A stretch of DNA of 64,000 bases from a virus. The translations under genes and the position numbers were made by a program. How positions within the stretch are numbered: the first letter of the stretch is position 1; each line of letters starts with the position of its first letter. Below are positions 8,840 to 17,035 of this stretch, in pieces. Location: positions 1 to 64,000 of IMG/VR virus record IMGVR_UViG_3300027996_002186. The stretch is one strand, 5' to 3'. The notes beneath the pieces are model-generated. The model was not told where the DNA came from, searched no databases, and saw only the letters and a list, made by a program, of their open reading frames with translations.

Positions 8840-9535
8840 TTACTTACAGTGATAACAATTCTTACCAAAATTTTCACACCATTGGTCTATTGTGCAGAAA
8901 GCTTCCATATATTTAATATATCCCCTTAACCCTTGGCATATAAATTTATCCCAGTAATTATACTTTATTGTATAATTCCATAAATCAATTTCACTCCAAT
9001 TATACTTATCTTTTATATACTTAGCCACTTGATATCCAGTTCTATCAGCACCGGCTGTGCAGTGTATAAGAACTTTACCCCTTCTTAAATATGGTTGTAT
9101 AATATCTAAGGATTCAACATAACCACTATCTTTCTTATAACCCAAATGTGCATTAACCCATACAAACTTTTTACCTAAACTTTCAACCAATTTTCTCTCA
9201 GAGTTAATACCAACACCAGTACCTTCTAACGCATTCATTCTAACTACAACATCTATATCATAATTAGTTATTATTGACTTTAATTGAGATAGTGATGGTT
9301 GGTTTGTTCTAAAAACATTGTTACCACCAGGAACAGTATCAAATTTAGATGGTAGGTTATTTATCCTAATAAATGTGTCCTTTACAACCTCACCCACCTC
9401 ATTGTTATTTTCAACATTTTCAGTTAATTTATAATTACTAATAGAAACACCTTGATTATTTGAATAAATTGATAAAATTATAAAACTTGATATAAGTAAT
9501 AAAGATGATATTAATATAATATTTATTCTTGACAT
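8840..9535 (-). CDS. Membrane-anchored or secreted tyrosine/dual-specificity phosphatase
   Basis: 231 residues: an N-terminal hydrophobic segment (about 5-25, signal peptide or anchor), then a cysteine-phosphatase domain with HCTAGADRTG, a complete C-x5-R active-site loop. DVVVRMNALEGTG and the loop context resemble Siw14/DSP-like bacterial phosphatases. The C-terminus is Cys-rich (CTIDQWCENFGKNCYHC), fitting an oxidising compartment. It would dephosphorylate phosphoproteins or other phosphate esters outside the cytoplasm; the substrate is unknown. It is downstream of nothing obvious and monocistronic. Confidence 0.78.
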   Translation of the reverse strand: MSRINIILISSLLLISSFIILSIYSNNQGVSISNYKLTENVENNNEVGEVVKDTFIRINNLPSKFDTVPGGNNVFRTNQPSLSQLKSIITNYDIDVVVRMNALEGTGVGINSERKLVESLGKKFVWVNAHLGYKKDSGYVESLDIIQPYLRRGKVLIHCTAGADRTGYQVAKYIKDKYNWSEIDLWNYTIKYNYWDKFICQGLRGYIKYMEAFCTIDQWCENFGKNCYHCK

Positions 9536-9623
9536 ATGATATATATCACACTAAAAATATGTATATTGTATTTATAGTTGAAACTATTTAAAATTAGTTA
9601 CATATACAATAAAAATAAAAATT

Positions 9624-9842
9624 ATGAAAGATTACAAAAAATGGACAGAAGACGAAGTAGCTTTAGTTAGAGCTGCAATTAAAAACAATGCAGAGGATAT
9701 GAACTATCTAACCAAAGCACTTAACAGAACAGAGGGTAGTGTATCTTGTAGATTGGGAAGGGAAAGAATGTCAATGGGTTTAGAATCAAACTATACTGGT
9801 GAAACTATTGGTCATGTTAAGACAGAACCTATTTTAATATAA
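9624..9842 (+). CDS. Small Myb/SANT-like DNA-binding protein
   Basis: 72 residues: MKDYKKWTEDEVALVRAAIKNN, then a helix-turn-helix-like stretch (YLTKALNRTEGSVSCRLGRERM). The leading W-T-x-x-E and the AVxxR-type recognition helix resemble short Myb-like or GcrA-like domains. Possibly a transcriptional regulator. It lies just upstream of the tRNA-like element. Confidence 0.55.
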   Translation: MKDYKKWTEDEVALVRAAIKNNAEDMNYLTKALNRTEGSVSCRLGRERMSMGLESNYTGETIGHVKTEPILI

Positions 9843-9871
9843 ACAAATTAAAAAATTATACTATAATTTTA

Positions 9872-9959
9872 GTCGATGAGGTGGTGTGGGTTACGCGATC
9901 CTTAGACGTAAGGATTGGTCTTAAATGGCTAATTAGGGTTCGATTCCCTGACATCGACC
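9872..9959 (+). tRNA. tRNA-like element (Leu/Ser-type arms, abnormal anticodon arm)
   Basis: A 7-bp acceptor stem (GTCGATG 9872-9878 with CATCGAC 9952-9958) and a canonical T arm (GGGTTCGATTCCC) are clear. A 3-bp D stem (GTG/CGC) and a long variable region suggest a type II tRNA. The anticodon arm is odd: ATCCTTA (9898-9904) pairs fully with TAAGGAT (9909-9915), leaving GACG. With a 5-bp stem the loop would have 8 bases and no T at position 33. No CCA is encoded. It may be a degenerate or unusual tRNA; no isotype can be assigned. Confidence 0.55.
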
Positions 9960-9984
9960 TCCGGTTTTAATAAAGTTAGACAAG

Positions 9985-10821
9985 TTATGATAGTTGGTAT
10001 TCGGAAAACTTCAATATCTTACTTTCATTGAAGTAATTATCCACTGGGTTTATTTCTTTGCTATATGATACCTCAGTTTCGATTTCTTCATCAGGAAATA
10101 GTTTAGGAAACTTTATATTCTTTATCTTATCTATAACTCTCTTAACCGCTAATATACCAATATCATTAAATGATTTCAACCCTTTGATTATATCAACCAT
10201 GAAATGTTTTATAGCAAAAACACCAACACCAATACCAGTTACTATTAATTTACCGACACCATCAGTAGATATCGCAGTTAAAATTGATGATATTGAAGTA
10301 TCACTTTGTTGACCAATATCATTAAATATCAACGCAAATGGTACAAATAAGGCTGTATAAGCAAACATTTCACCAAAAGATGTTACTATTTTACCCAATT
10401 TAGATGATATAAAGTTAAAAACGTTCTTAATACCTTTCATTGATGTTATAAGTGGTTTTATTAAATGAAATATATTTTCATTCTTTAATTTGGTAATTAA
10501 GTCTTTATATTTCTCTTTAGGTTCACTTAATAAAATACCCATTAAACAAACAGTTAAATAAACAATACTTGATTTGGAAATCTCTTGTGGTAATTCCATT
10601 TCTGTTACAAGCTTCTCTATTATAGGATATAATCCCTTAACAGCTGGAGCGAAAACAAACACAAATGAATATTCATAACCTAATTGATTCATAAGTTTTT
10701 TAACACTACCATCCGGTTCTTCCTTATTATGATGATGAACAGCTGCTTGTCCCGGTGTCTTATTTTCCAATAAAAAATTACATTCTCTTTCTGTGATATA
10801 ATCACTATACTTATTAATCAT
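9985..10821 (-). CDS. Tagged multi-helix membrane protein
   Basis: 278 residues. The N-terminus MINKYSDYITERECNFLLENK holds I-T-E and L-L-E sites. Several hydrophobic stretches follow (YSFVFVFAPAVKGLYPII, SSIVYLTVCLMGILLSE, FAYTALFVPFALIF, LIVTGIGVGVFAI). The C-terminus YFNESKILKFSEYQLS looks like a second copy of the tag signature. A membrane protein with a packaging tag could act at injection, but this is inference. No family recognised. Confidence 0.65.
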   Translation of the reverse strand: MINKYSDYITERECNFLLENKTPGQAAVHHHNKEEPDGSVKKLMNQLGYEYSFVFVFAPAVKGLYPIIEKLVTEMELPQEISKSSIVYLTVCLMGILLSEPKEKYKDLITKLKNENIFHLIKPLITSMKGIKNVFNFISSKLGKIVTSFGEMFAYTALFVPFALIFNDIGQQSDTSISSILTAISTDGVGKLIVTGIGVGVFAIKHFMVDIIKGLKSFNDIGILAVKRVIDKIKNIKFPKLFPDEEIETEVSYSKEINPVDNYFNESKILKFSEYQLS

Positions 10822-10955
10822 ACACTATATATAAATATATCTAGATACTTTTCGAAATGTTAGCGAATAGATATTTTATATCAAGTGTATTGATAGATTC
10901 GAATAATTTATATCAACTTATATACTTCATTGCTCTATATATTAATAACGAATTA

Positions 10956-11098
10956 GTATATTTGTTATATGAATTGGTACGACTAATTCACCCTATGTGA
11001 AGGTAGGTAAATTTCAAACATGACTTCTCCTCTCTGTTTGTTTCGCCTAGCTGAGCGAGCTCCACTTTTTTGTAGGAAGCGAATCAGTTTTTTTATTA
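10956..11098 (+). ncRNA. Candidate small RNA / structured leader
   Basis: The 278-base gap between 10821 and 11100 holds a TATATTTG box near 10957 followed by a relatively GC-rich stretch. TTCGCCTA near 11040 can pair with TAG...GCGAA near 11075-11088, followed by a T run just before the next ATG. It could be a short transcript with a terminator or the leader of the 11100 gene. Weak evidence. Confidence 0.25.
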
Positions 11099-11099
11099 T

Positions 11100-11366
11100 A
11101 TGATAATATTTAATACCATAAAGAAAGCAGAACATTATGTCTCCTACTGTAACAAGAAGGTTGATCGGGAAGAGGGTGGATATGATTGGTCCTCTGTAAG
11201 AACTTTTATAGAGGGTGAATATATTATATGCAATAGCTCCGGTGATGGTTGTGGTTGTGGGTGTGATGATTATATGTATGATTATAATGAAGTAATTGGT
11301 CGTATAAAATCGTATGATAAAAAAAGTATTCGTGGTAATAAACTAAAACAGATCATCGGTTTTTGA
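11100..11366 (+). CDS. Small Cys/Gly-containing hypothetical protein
   Basis: 88 residues with a GDGCGCGCDDYMYDYNE cluster in the middle and a basic C-terminus. The CGCGC run suggests metal binding or an exposed loop. The N-terminal MIIFNTIKKAEHYVSYCNKK is helix-like. No family recognised and no tag. Confidence 0.55.
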   Translation: MIIFNTIKKAEHYVSYCNKKVDREEGGYDWSSVRTFIEGEYIICNSSGDGCGCGCDDYMYDYNEVIGRIKSYDKKSIRGNKLKQIIGF

Positions 11367-11434
11367 ACAGATTTGAACAGAAAAAAATCTACAATATCTC
11401 AATAAATAAATAATTTATATTAATATATATAAAT

Positions 11435-11944
11435 ATGTTATTAAAGTATAAACTTTTTTTAGAAAAAAAATTCGATTCTAGAAAAGATATTGAGGGTTAT
11501 GTAGATGCCAATGAATTGGTTGGACAAAGACTTTGGTTTCATACCAATAGGACTAATCGTAATAACGGTAATAATGGGATGATTGGTGTTTATAGTACAT
11601 CACCTTCTGGTAGAAAAAAGGGTTTAGCTGGTAGGTATACGAATGAAGTTAGACTAACAGATCCTATTTTCTTTCAGACCTCAATAGCAGGATCTGATAC
11701 TATAAAGGCTACAAAAAAGAGAGGTTTAATAGCAGGAGTTTCGGGTGTAGTTGTTGAAACAAATAATGATATAAATAATATGATTCCGATAACTTACAAC
11801 CCCAACGAAAATGGGTATTTTCATGAGGTGGGAGATGTGGATGCAAAAGAAATAATATCGGGTAGTGAGGTATATTTCAACTCAACAGAAGATGGACAAT
11901 GGTTTATCTATGTGAAAAATCCCGTGTATCAATTACTCAAATAG
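11435..11944 (+). CDS. Tagged hypothetical protein
   Basis: 169 residues beginning MLLKYKLFLEKKFDS, a tag variant, with TTAATATATA 5 nt before the ATG. The body (VGQRLWFHTNRTNRNNG, GVYSTSPSGRKKGLAGRYTNEVRL, DPIFFQTSIAGSDTI) looks like a beta-rich enzyme or binding domain; HTNR and YSTSP recur in tag-bearing phage proteins of unknown function. The 205 bases after it (11945-12149) show nothing convincing. Confidence 0.65.
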   Translation: MLLKYKLFLEKKFDSRKDIEGYVDANELVGQRLWFHTNRTNRNNGNNGMIGVYSTSPSGRKKGLAGRYTNEVRLTDPIFFQTSIAGSDTIKATKKRGLIAGVSGVVVETNNDINNMIPITYNPNENGYFHEVGDVDAKEIISGSEVYFNSTEDGQWFIYVKNPVYQLLK

Positions 11945-12149
11945 AAAATAAACCGAGTTCCGATTCAAATATTACTCCAAAAATATATAAGCCAAAAAAT
12001 TGGTCGTTGAGTAGCACTGGATTTATAACAATACCAAATTATTGGATTGAAGGAAGACAACCAGATTTACGTTTAGATATCTACGACATATACTTTCTTA
12101 AAGTGGTAATATTAATTTATGATATGTTTATTTTTAATATATAACTATA

Positions 12150-12704
12150 ATGAAACACCTTATAAGATATAATGAGTCTGATGAGTCTGATGATAATAAA
12201 TTAGATATTAAGTATATAGAATCTTGCTTTGCTGAATTAATAGATAATTATATTGATTATAATAATGGTTATTTAGGAAGAAATAGTTGGACGAAAAATC
12301 CTATTACTAGTAGTTTAGAATATGGTGCTGAGGATTATTACAGTAATGAAAGTTGGTCTATTAGGTTATTACTTGAAGGAACACCAACAAATATGTCTGA
12401 TGATCTATCCGATGGTAGTATAAAAACATCAGGGGTTCATAGATCATCATATAGAATTGGATATAAGTTAGGTAAGTTAGTCAAGGACGCAAATGAAAAA
12501 CTTGAGATATTAAAGGAAATTGAAGTGGGTGTTAAACGAATTAAGGAAAAATACCCATCATATAATATAGATTTCAATAAACAATTTACACATAGTAAGG
12601 ATACACAAACCACGATACAAGAATTTATAGTTGTTGGTATTAGTCAACCACATTCAGATCGTTTACGACAGGTTAAATATAACTGGAAAGACGCGAATAT
12701 TTAA
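12150..12704 (+). CDS. Tagged protein, D-x-G-Y paralogue family (divergent)
   Basis: 184 residues starting MKHLIRYNESDESDDNKL (Y-N-E-S). TTAATATATA ends 6 nt before the ATG. The stretch DIKYIESCFAELIDNYIDYN aligns by eye with the acidic helix seen in other tagged paralogues. A later basic helix and a FIVVGISQPHSDRLR strand end the domain. Function unknown. Confidence 0.65.
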   Translation: MKHLIRYNESDESDDNKLDIKYIESCFAELIDNYIDYNNGYLGRNSWTKNPITSSLEYGAEDYYSNESWSIRLLLEGTPTNMSDDLSDGSIKTSGVHRSSYRIGYKLGKLVKDANEKLEILKEIEVGVKRIKEKYPSYNIDFNKQFTHSKDTQTTIQEFIVVGISQPHSDRLRQVKYNWKDANI

Positions 12705-13054
12705 AAGATAATTGTATTAATTTTATATCCTCTTTCAAACATTTTATAAGCTCTCAGAAAATCTTCTTGTTTCGTAAATAAGCTTATTAAATAGTTTTCA
12801 AATTCTACACCAGTGTAACCATCCATGAGCGAGTTTCTAATTCCTCCTACCTTTATAACAATACCTTCATAATCAAAGACAGAATGATCAGTGTCTATAT
12901 CAATACTAAAATTACTCAAAAGGAATCCTATGTGTTTCGCTTTTTCTAAGTATTCTAATCCGATTTTATCATCATAATCACCACACATTATATCATTGAG
13001 GTTTTCACTTAAACCTCCAAAAGTTTTAAATGGTGTTTTATCCAAATGTTTCAT
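12701..13054 (-). CDS. Tagged hypothetical protein
   Basis: 117 residues beginning MKHLDKTPFKTFGGLSENLND (L-S-E-N). The rest reads DIDTDHSVFDYEGIVIKVGG and GVEFENYLISLFTKQEDFLRAYKMF. It converges on the 12704 gene with a 4-base overlap. A host-type TATATTTG (minus strand, 13147-13154) lies about 90 bases upstream, unusual for a tagged gene. Confidence 0.62.
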   Translation of the reverse strand: MKHLDKTPFKTFGGLSENLNDIMCGDYDDKIGLEYLEKAKHIGFLLSNFSIDIDTDHSVFDYEGIVIKVGGIRNSLMDGYTGVEFENYLISLFTKQEDFLRAYKMFERGYKINTIIF

Positions 13055-13178
13055 TTAATAAATTTACTGTGTATAATATAATCGACATACACATCAACCA
13101 TATTAAAAACTTGTTAATATTTTCTTTATACTTTTTATACATATCACAAATATAAGGATTATTATTAATATATAACAT

Positions 13179-13610
13179 ATGAAACATCTCAAAAGAATAA
13201 ATGAGTTATATCTAACATCAGATGTGTCTAGTGTTATAGATGATATATTATTGGAGATTAATGATATACCTAAGTTTGTTGGTCTTAATTGGAATCATAC
13301 GGATCGTTTGGGTCGGGCATCTGAACATAGTTTTTTGGTTATTATTAAGTTGAGTGAGGGTATAGAAGATGGTATGGATTATGGTGTTGGTTTAGATGAG
13401 GAAATAACAGAAACTATTAAAAGGTTATTAGAATTTATGACAAGCAATCGATATGAATACTTGATGGAATTTGGAACAGATAACATACCACCTGGTACTT
13501 CAAAAAAAGAATTAAGTGATTATATTAGGAAGTTTGAATATAGTGAATTATCTGATAATGATTTAACTATGTGGGTGGATGAATTTATAAGAATAACTTT
13601 TACAAAATGA
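13179..13610 (+). CDS. Tagged protein, D-x-G-Y paralogue family
   Basis: 143 residues starting MKHLKRINELYLTSD (I-N-E). TTAATATATA ends 4 nt before the ATG. The segment SSVIDDILLEINDIPKFVGLNWNH is the family's acidic helix followed by a strand. C-terminal LTMWVDEFIRITF is a typical closing strand. It is coupled to the next gene by an ATGA overlap. Confidence 0.68.
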   Translation: MKHLKRINELYLTSDVSSVIDDILLEINDIPKFVGLNWNHTDRLGRASEHSFLVIIKLSEGIEDGMDYGVGLDEEITETIKRLLEFMTSNRYEYLMEFGTDNIPPGTSKKELSDYIRKFEYSELSDNDLTMWVDEFIRITFTK

Positions 13611-14026
13611 GATACATGAAAACATATGAATCATTTGGGAATCCCTTTGGTAACAGTCCGAGGGATAGACGAATCAAGTTGTACAGTTTCCCCAGGGCAA
13701 CACTTTTACTTGAAATCGAGGATATTCTAAGAGAGTTAGAGGATAATAATATACGTGTTGAGGTATATTTTTGGGATGGTGTTGAGGTTTTCTTAACCAG
13801 TAGAAACGAACATGAAGTTAGAAGAGGCTTACTAGCTCCTGATACATTCCCATATGAGGTTATAAAACCTAATATAGAGCATCTAGTTTCTTTCTTAGAA
13901 GAAATTGGATATAAAATTAAAAGTATTCATAATATTGTTAATCTTGAATCAAGAGGATCAATAACTCAATATCCTGATTTGGATGGTGAAGAAATAGGTA
14001 GATTGGAATTTAGATTTATCAAATAA
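13607..14026 (+). CDS. Tagged protein, D-x-G-Y paralogue family
   Basis: 139 residues starting MRYMKTYESFGNPFGNS. LLLEIEDILRELEDNNIRVEVYFWDGVEVFL is the family core: an acidic helix, a turn and two strands. The start overlaps the upstream paralogue's stop, so the two are co-translated and may be a recent tandem pair. Confidence 0.68.
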   Translation: MRYMKTYESFGNPFGNSPRDRRIKLYSFPRATLLLEIEDILRELEDNNIRVEVYFWDGVEVFLTSRNEHEVRRGLLAPDTFPYEVIKPNIEHLVSFLEEIGYKIKSIHNIVNLESRGSITQYPDLDGEEIGRLEFRFIK

Positions 14027-14060
14027 TTAATTACTTTATAAACAATACAACATTTAATTT

Positions 14061-14201
14061 TTAGTTCCATTTTTCTAATTCATATTCCTTTAAGGTTATC
14101 CAAATACCAAGTATTCTATGTTGTAAAGCTCTAGTAGTAACTAAACAAGTTGCCTTGCGGTTTCGGATAGTAAAAATATTTTTAGTTTTTATTCTATACA
14201 T
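14061..14201 (-). CDS. Small basic protein (46 aa)
   Basis: Short frame MYRIKTKNIFTIRNRKATC ending EYELEKWN, located 6 bases after the stop of the upstream minus-strand gene. Basic and compact, with a plausible start. Supported by spacing and coherent composition only. Confidence 0.45.
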   Translation of the reverse strand: MYRIKTKNIFTIRNRKATCLVTTRALQHRILGIWITLKEYELEKWN

Positions 14202-14207
14202 AGTTAA

Positions 14208-14567
14208 TTATTTTAAAATACTATTGATTTTTTCATCACGAATCTCTAATAGTAGTTGATCTTTATCAAACTCAGGGTAAGCAAATTCACCGACACATAC
14301 TTGTGTGTGTCCATCTTTGACATAGAGTTCCCAAGCATCTCCAATACCTTGTCCAATACCAGATATCTTAAAAATATTATCTGGTTTGGTTTTAGAAAAT
14401 TTAATTATATCTTCTTCGTATGAATACCACTCACACCATGAATCTGCGTCTGAATCACCATATCTATCAAAGGCGTATTTAGCACTATCAGAAAAATTTC
14501 TAAATTTATTAATTAACTTATTACTACCCTCCACAATAGTAAATTGATACTTTGTTAAATATGACAT
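14208..14567 (-). CDS. Hypothetical protein
   Basis: 119 residues from MSYLTKYQFTIVEGSNKLINK; the longer upstream frame adds an unlikely hydrophobic leader. Aromatic and acidic (DADSWCEWYSYEEDIIKF), then YVKDGHTQVCVGEFAYPEFDKD. No family recognised. Confidence 0.55.
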   Translation of the reverse strand: MSYLTKYQFTIVEGSNKLINKFRNFSDSAKYAFDRYGDSDADSWCEWYSYEEDIIKFSKTKPDNIFKISGIGQGIGDAWELYVKDGHTQVCVGEFAYPEFDKDQLLLEIRDEKINSILK

Positions 14568-14624
14568 TAAACCAAATCTTTTATATCTTTGAATAAAAAT
14601 AATAATCACCCCTCGATAATATCA

Positions 14625-14828
14625 TTAAACTTTATATTTTTCAAGGTAAGTATCAAATGTTTTATCACATAAATCATTTCTAAAACCTTTAATAATAGTC
14701 TTATAGAAATATCCCGTATGTCTTTTAGCATACAAGTCAATAACATTACTAGCGTTACCGCAATCATTCATAGTTTCACAACCAGAAATAATTTCAGTTA
14801 CTTTATCAATTTCAAAATCTGTGTTCAT
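14625..14828 (-). CDS. Small hypothetical protein
   Basis: 67 residues, MNTDFEIDKVTEIISGCETMNDCGNASNVIDLYAKRH and a basic C-terminus. It precedes the 14567 gene in the same direction. Nothing recognisable beyond helix-forming composition and three Cys. Confidence 0.5.
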   Translation of the reverse strand: MNTDFEIDKVTEIISGCETMNDCGNASNVIDLYAKRHTGYFYKTIIKGFRNDLCDKTFDTYLEKYKV

Positions 14829-14909
14829 AGTTTATATTTTTTAATTATTACTTTATTTATATACAAATGTAAGGATATTATCATACTAATACAAATTAAT
14901 ATATACTTT

Positions 14910-15050
14910 ATGGAAGGAATGAGGAAAATTATTATGTTTAGTCTTGTAATGATAGTGTTAAGTTCTTGTGGAGTACTCAAGGGTGGTAAAGGTAAATGTG
15001 AGTGTGAGGACTGGGGTCGAAGAGAGTCTGAAAAGACTGATAGTGTATGA
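14910..15050 (+). CDS. Small lipoprotein (46 aa)
   Basis: MEGMRKIIMFSLVMIVLSSCGV is a lipoprotein signal peptide with lipobox LSSC; the mature part is about 28 charged residues with a C-E-C pair. TTAATATATA ends 4 nt before this ATG, which decides the start over longer in-frame extensions. It overlaps the GNAT gene start (ATGA). A small outer- or inner-membrane lipoprotein could serve in lysis (spanin-like) or exclusion; the role is unknown. Confidence 0.65.
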   Translation: MEGMRKIIMFSLVMIVLSSCGVLKGGKGKCECEDWGRRESEKTDSV

Positions 15051-15436
15051 AATACCTAAAAAAATTCAATGATATAAGATTCGAAATAGAAGAATCTGAT
15101 TCAACTAAAATACGTATGTATGATGTTGATGAAAAAGTTGGTTATTCATCAGTAACTATAAAGGATAATATTTTTGATAAATGGAATTTACATGATGATT
15201 TAGAAGTTGATCCGATAAAAAATACTAAAAGCTTATACATTCTAGGAATATCAATGAGGAATAGGAGAACAGGTTATGGTTCTAATTTAATAAACTATAT
15301 TGAGGAATATGCTAATAAGAAAGGATGTGAATACATCACACTAAGTTCTATTACCGATGCTTTGGGGTTCTGGAAAAAAATGGGATATGAAGTTTATAGT
15401 ATGGGTGATTACTATTCAATGTATAAGAAGTTATAA
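15047..15436 (+). CDS. Tagged GNAT-family N-acetyltransferase
   Basis: 129 residues. The N-terminal MKYLKKFNDIRFEIEESDS carries the tag with I-E-E-S. The catalytic domain shows LYILGISMRNRRTGYGSNLI, the acetyl-CoA-binding R/Q-x-x-G-x-G/A loop. ITLSSITDALGFWKKMGYEVY follows, the late beta strand and helix of GNAT enzymes. It would acetylate an amine substrate (protein or small molecule). The tag implies delivery with the virion, making early modification of host targets a reasonable hypothesis. Confidence 0.82.
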   Translation: MKYLKKFNDIRFEIEESDSTKIRMYDVDEKVGYSSVTIKDNIFDKWNLHDDLEVDPIKNTKSLYILGISMRNRRTGYGSNLINYIEEYANKKGCEYITLSSITDALGFWKKMGYEVYSMGDYYSMYKKL

Positions 15437-15459
15437 ACCTTATTGATATTGCTTATATA

Positions 15460-15783
15460 ATGTTTATGGATTTAGTAGAAATAAGATATGTTGGTGATAA
15501 GAGTTGGTCAGTTGTAACTCGATTCTTAGCAACAGGGATGTCTGGGATTGAAATGAGAGAGATTGATAAAAATGGACCTAAATTAACTCTAATCAACAAT
15601 CTAAATAAAGAATTTATCAAAGAGCGTACTTGTAATTGGGAGAAGGAGGATTATGAATACACAACACCATGTGGTGTTAATTTCGATTGTGATAAAGTTA
15701 CTAAAATTAACGATAATAACCTTGGTTATGTCCTCCACTACTGTCCAAATTGTGGTGGTAAGTTAGATTTAAATCTAATTTAA
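15460..15783 (+). CDS. Zinc-ribbon-like small protein
   Basis: 107 residues: FMDLVEIRYVGDKSWSVVTRF, then CGVNFDCDK and a C-terminal YCPNCGGKLDLNLI. The CPNCGGKL tail is the second knuckle of a zinc ribbon; the first pair may be in the CGVNFDC stretch. Such proteins often bind nucleic acid or serve as adaptors. No tag. Confidence 0.6.
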   Translation: MFMDLVEIRYVGDKSWSVVTRFLATGMSGIEMREIDKNGPKLTLINNLNKEFIKERTCNWEKEDYEYTTPCGVNFDCDKVTKINDNNLGYVLHYCPNCGGKLDLNLI

Positions 15784-15792
15784 ATCTATTGG

Positions 15793-16260
15793 TTAACTTT
15801 TACCTATTCTCCATGCGTTTTTAACAACTCTTTTAATTTTAGTAGAATCTTCATAGTTACCAATTACGACACCATCTTTGATAGTGAATGCGTGTGATGT
15901 AACTTGTAGTATGTAAGTACCTTTATCATATTCTTTTATGAAAGTACCAACAGTCATTTTACTCTTACCATTGTTAGTTTTTAAGTGGTTTTTATTAATG
16001 GTATTTACCGTTTTTCGATTTAATCTAAGGTTATCATTATTCATACCATTCATACCTGGTGCGAATCCATATGTTCCTTTTTTATTTTTACGGCTGAATT
16101 TATTACAGACCCATTTATGTGATTTATCGTATGTCATACCAGATGCGGATGCAATGGCTCTAACAACACAGTCATTATTTTCTTTTTTAGCAATAACCGA
16201 ATCTCTGTATCCGTTAATCGCGGCTGATGAAGATGTATAAGGAATTTTTTTTGTTTTCAT
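15793..16260 (-). CDS. Papain-like cysteine peptidase domain
   Basis: 155 residues with NDCVVRAIASASGMTYDKSHKWV (candidate nucleophile Cys about 31) and GTYILQVTSHAFTIKDGVVIG (candidate His about 121), the order seen in small phage papain-like proteins. Between them is a Lys/Asn-rich loop. It would cleave peptide or isopeptide bonds; the substrate is unknown. Untagged and monocistronic. Confidence 0.65.
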   Translation of the reverse strand: MKTKKIPYTSSSAAINGYRDSVIAKKENNDCVVRAIASASGMTYDKSHKWVCNKFSRKNKKGTYGFAPGMNGMNNDNLRLNRKTVNTINKNHLKTNNGKSKMTVGTFIKEYDKGTYILQVTSHAFTIKDGVVIGNYEDSTKIKRVVKNAWRIGKS

Positions 16261-16313
16261 AGTAGTGATTTTTATTTCTACTAAGATACGGAATTTATAT
16301 CAATTAAAAAAAT

Positions 16314-16826
16314 TTATTTATTAAGTATTTTATTAAGTTTAGTATCTCTTAGTGTTGATTTACCTATAATATTGTGTATTTTCTTCATTGATTTATCACA
16401 ATTATCTTTTGAATTTTTATTAAATTCATTTTTATAATCAGCATACTTTTGGTAAAAGAATTTATAATCTTTTTCCTTTATATCTCCTTTGTGTGAGAAG
16501 AAGGTACCAGCTGATAAATAGATTGCGGATATTGTAAATATCCCACCTTCAATTTTATACTTTACTTTTAAGTCTACCTTATTTTTAGAAAATTTTATTT
16601 CTTCATAGTTCACTCCCAAATCCCAATTATCAATTTGTACTGAATGGAATATGTCCTCGAATGTGTCTTCAATATATTTGTCCTCGTTGAAGCTTTTTAT
16701 TTCAACAAATTCATCCTTTATGTTTTTTGGAATTACTTTTGATTTTTTTCCTTTATTCATCTTAATACCCAAATAGGAATATGTACATAATATGGCAATA
16801 ATTCCTATAAGTAATAATATATTCAT
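16314..16826 (-). CDS. Single-pass membrane protein
   Basis: 170 residues with an N-terminal helix (ILLLIGIIAILCTYSYLGIKM), then a Lys/Asp-rich soluble part (NWDLGVNYEEIKF, VDLKVKYKIEGGIFTISAIYLSAG). Probably anchored with the bulk on one side of the inner membrane. No family recognised. Confidence 0.6.
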   Translation of the reverse strand: MNILLLIGIIAILCTYSYLGIKMNKGKKSKVIPKNIKDEFVEIKSFNEDKYIEDTFEDIFHSVQIDNWDLGVNYEEIKFSKNKVDLKVKYKIEGGIFTISAIYLSAGTFFSHKGDIKEKDYKFFYQKYADYKNEFNKNSKDNCDKSMKKIHNIIGKSTLRDTKLNKILNK

Positions 16827-16988
16827 TTTGTAATTTTTTTTAATATTGTTTTCATTAAAGTAGTCTAATGAAAGATTAACTTACTGATATCAATGAACCT
16901 CACTGTGTTGAATTTAACAGACTCTTTAAGAGGTTTGATAGTCTTAGTAGTATTCTCTATAATAGTTAGCTCAGTCCTCTAAAAAGAC

Positions 16989-17021
16989 ACCCAGTTGTGA
17001 TTCTTAGTCTATCAACCGGGT
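16989..17021 (-). terminator. Rho-independent terminator
   Basis: ACCCaGTTG pairs with CAACcGGGT around a 15-base loop, and on the minus strand the hairpin is followed by GTCTTTTT. It lies 15 bases after the stop of the 17509-17036 gene. The remaining gap back to 16827 holds no clear gene. Confidence 0.6.
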
Positions 17022-17035
17022 TATTGTTTTCATTT

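Noticed and set aside
11899-12144. 81-residue plus-strand frame after the 11435 gene
   Set aside because: Its first part overlaps the real gene in another frame and the rest ends in AT-rich hydrophobic sequence; the start is inside the previous gene and there is no box.
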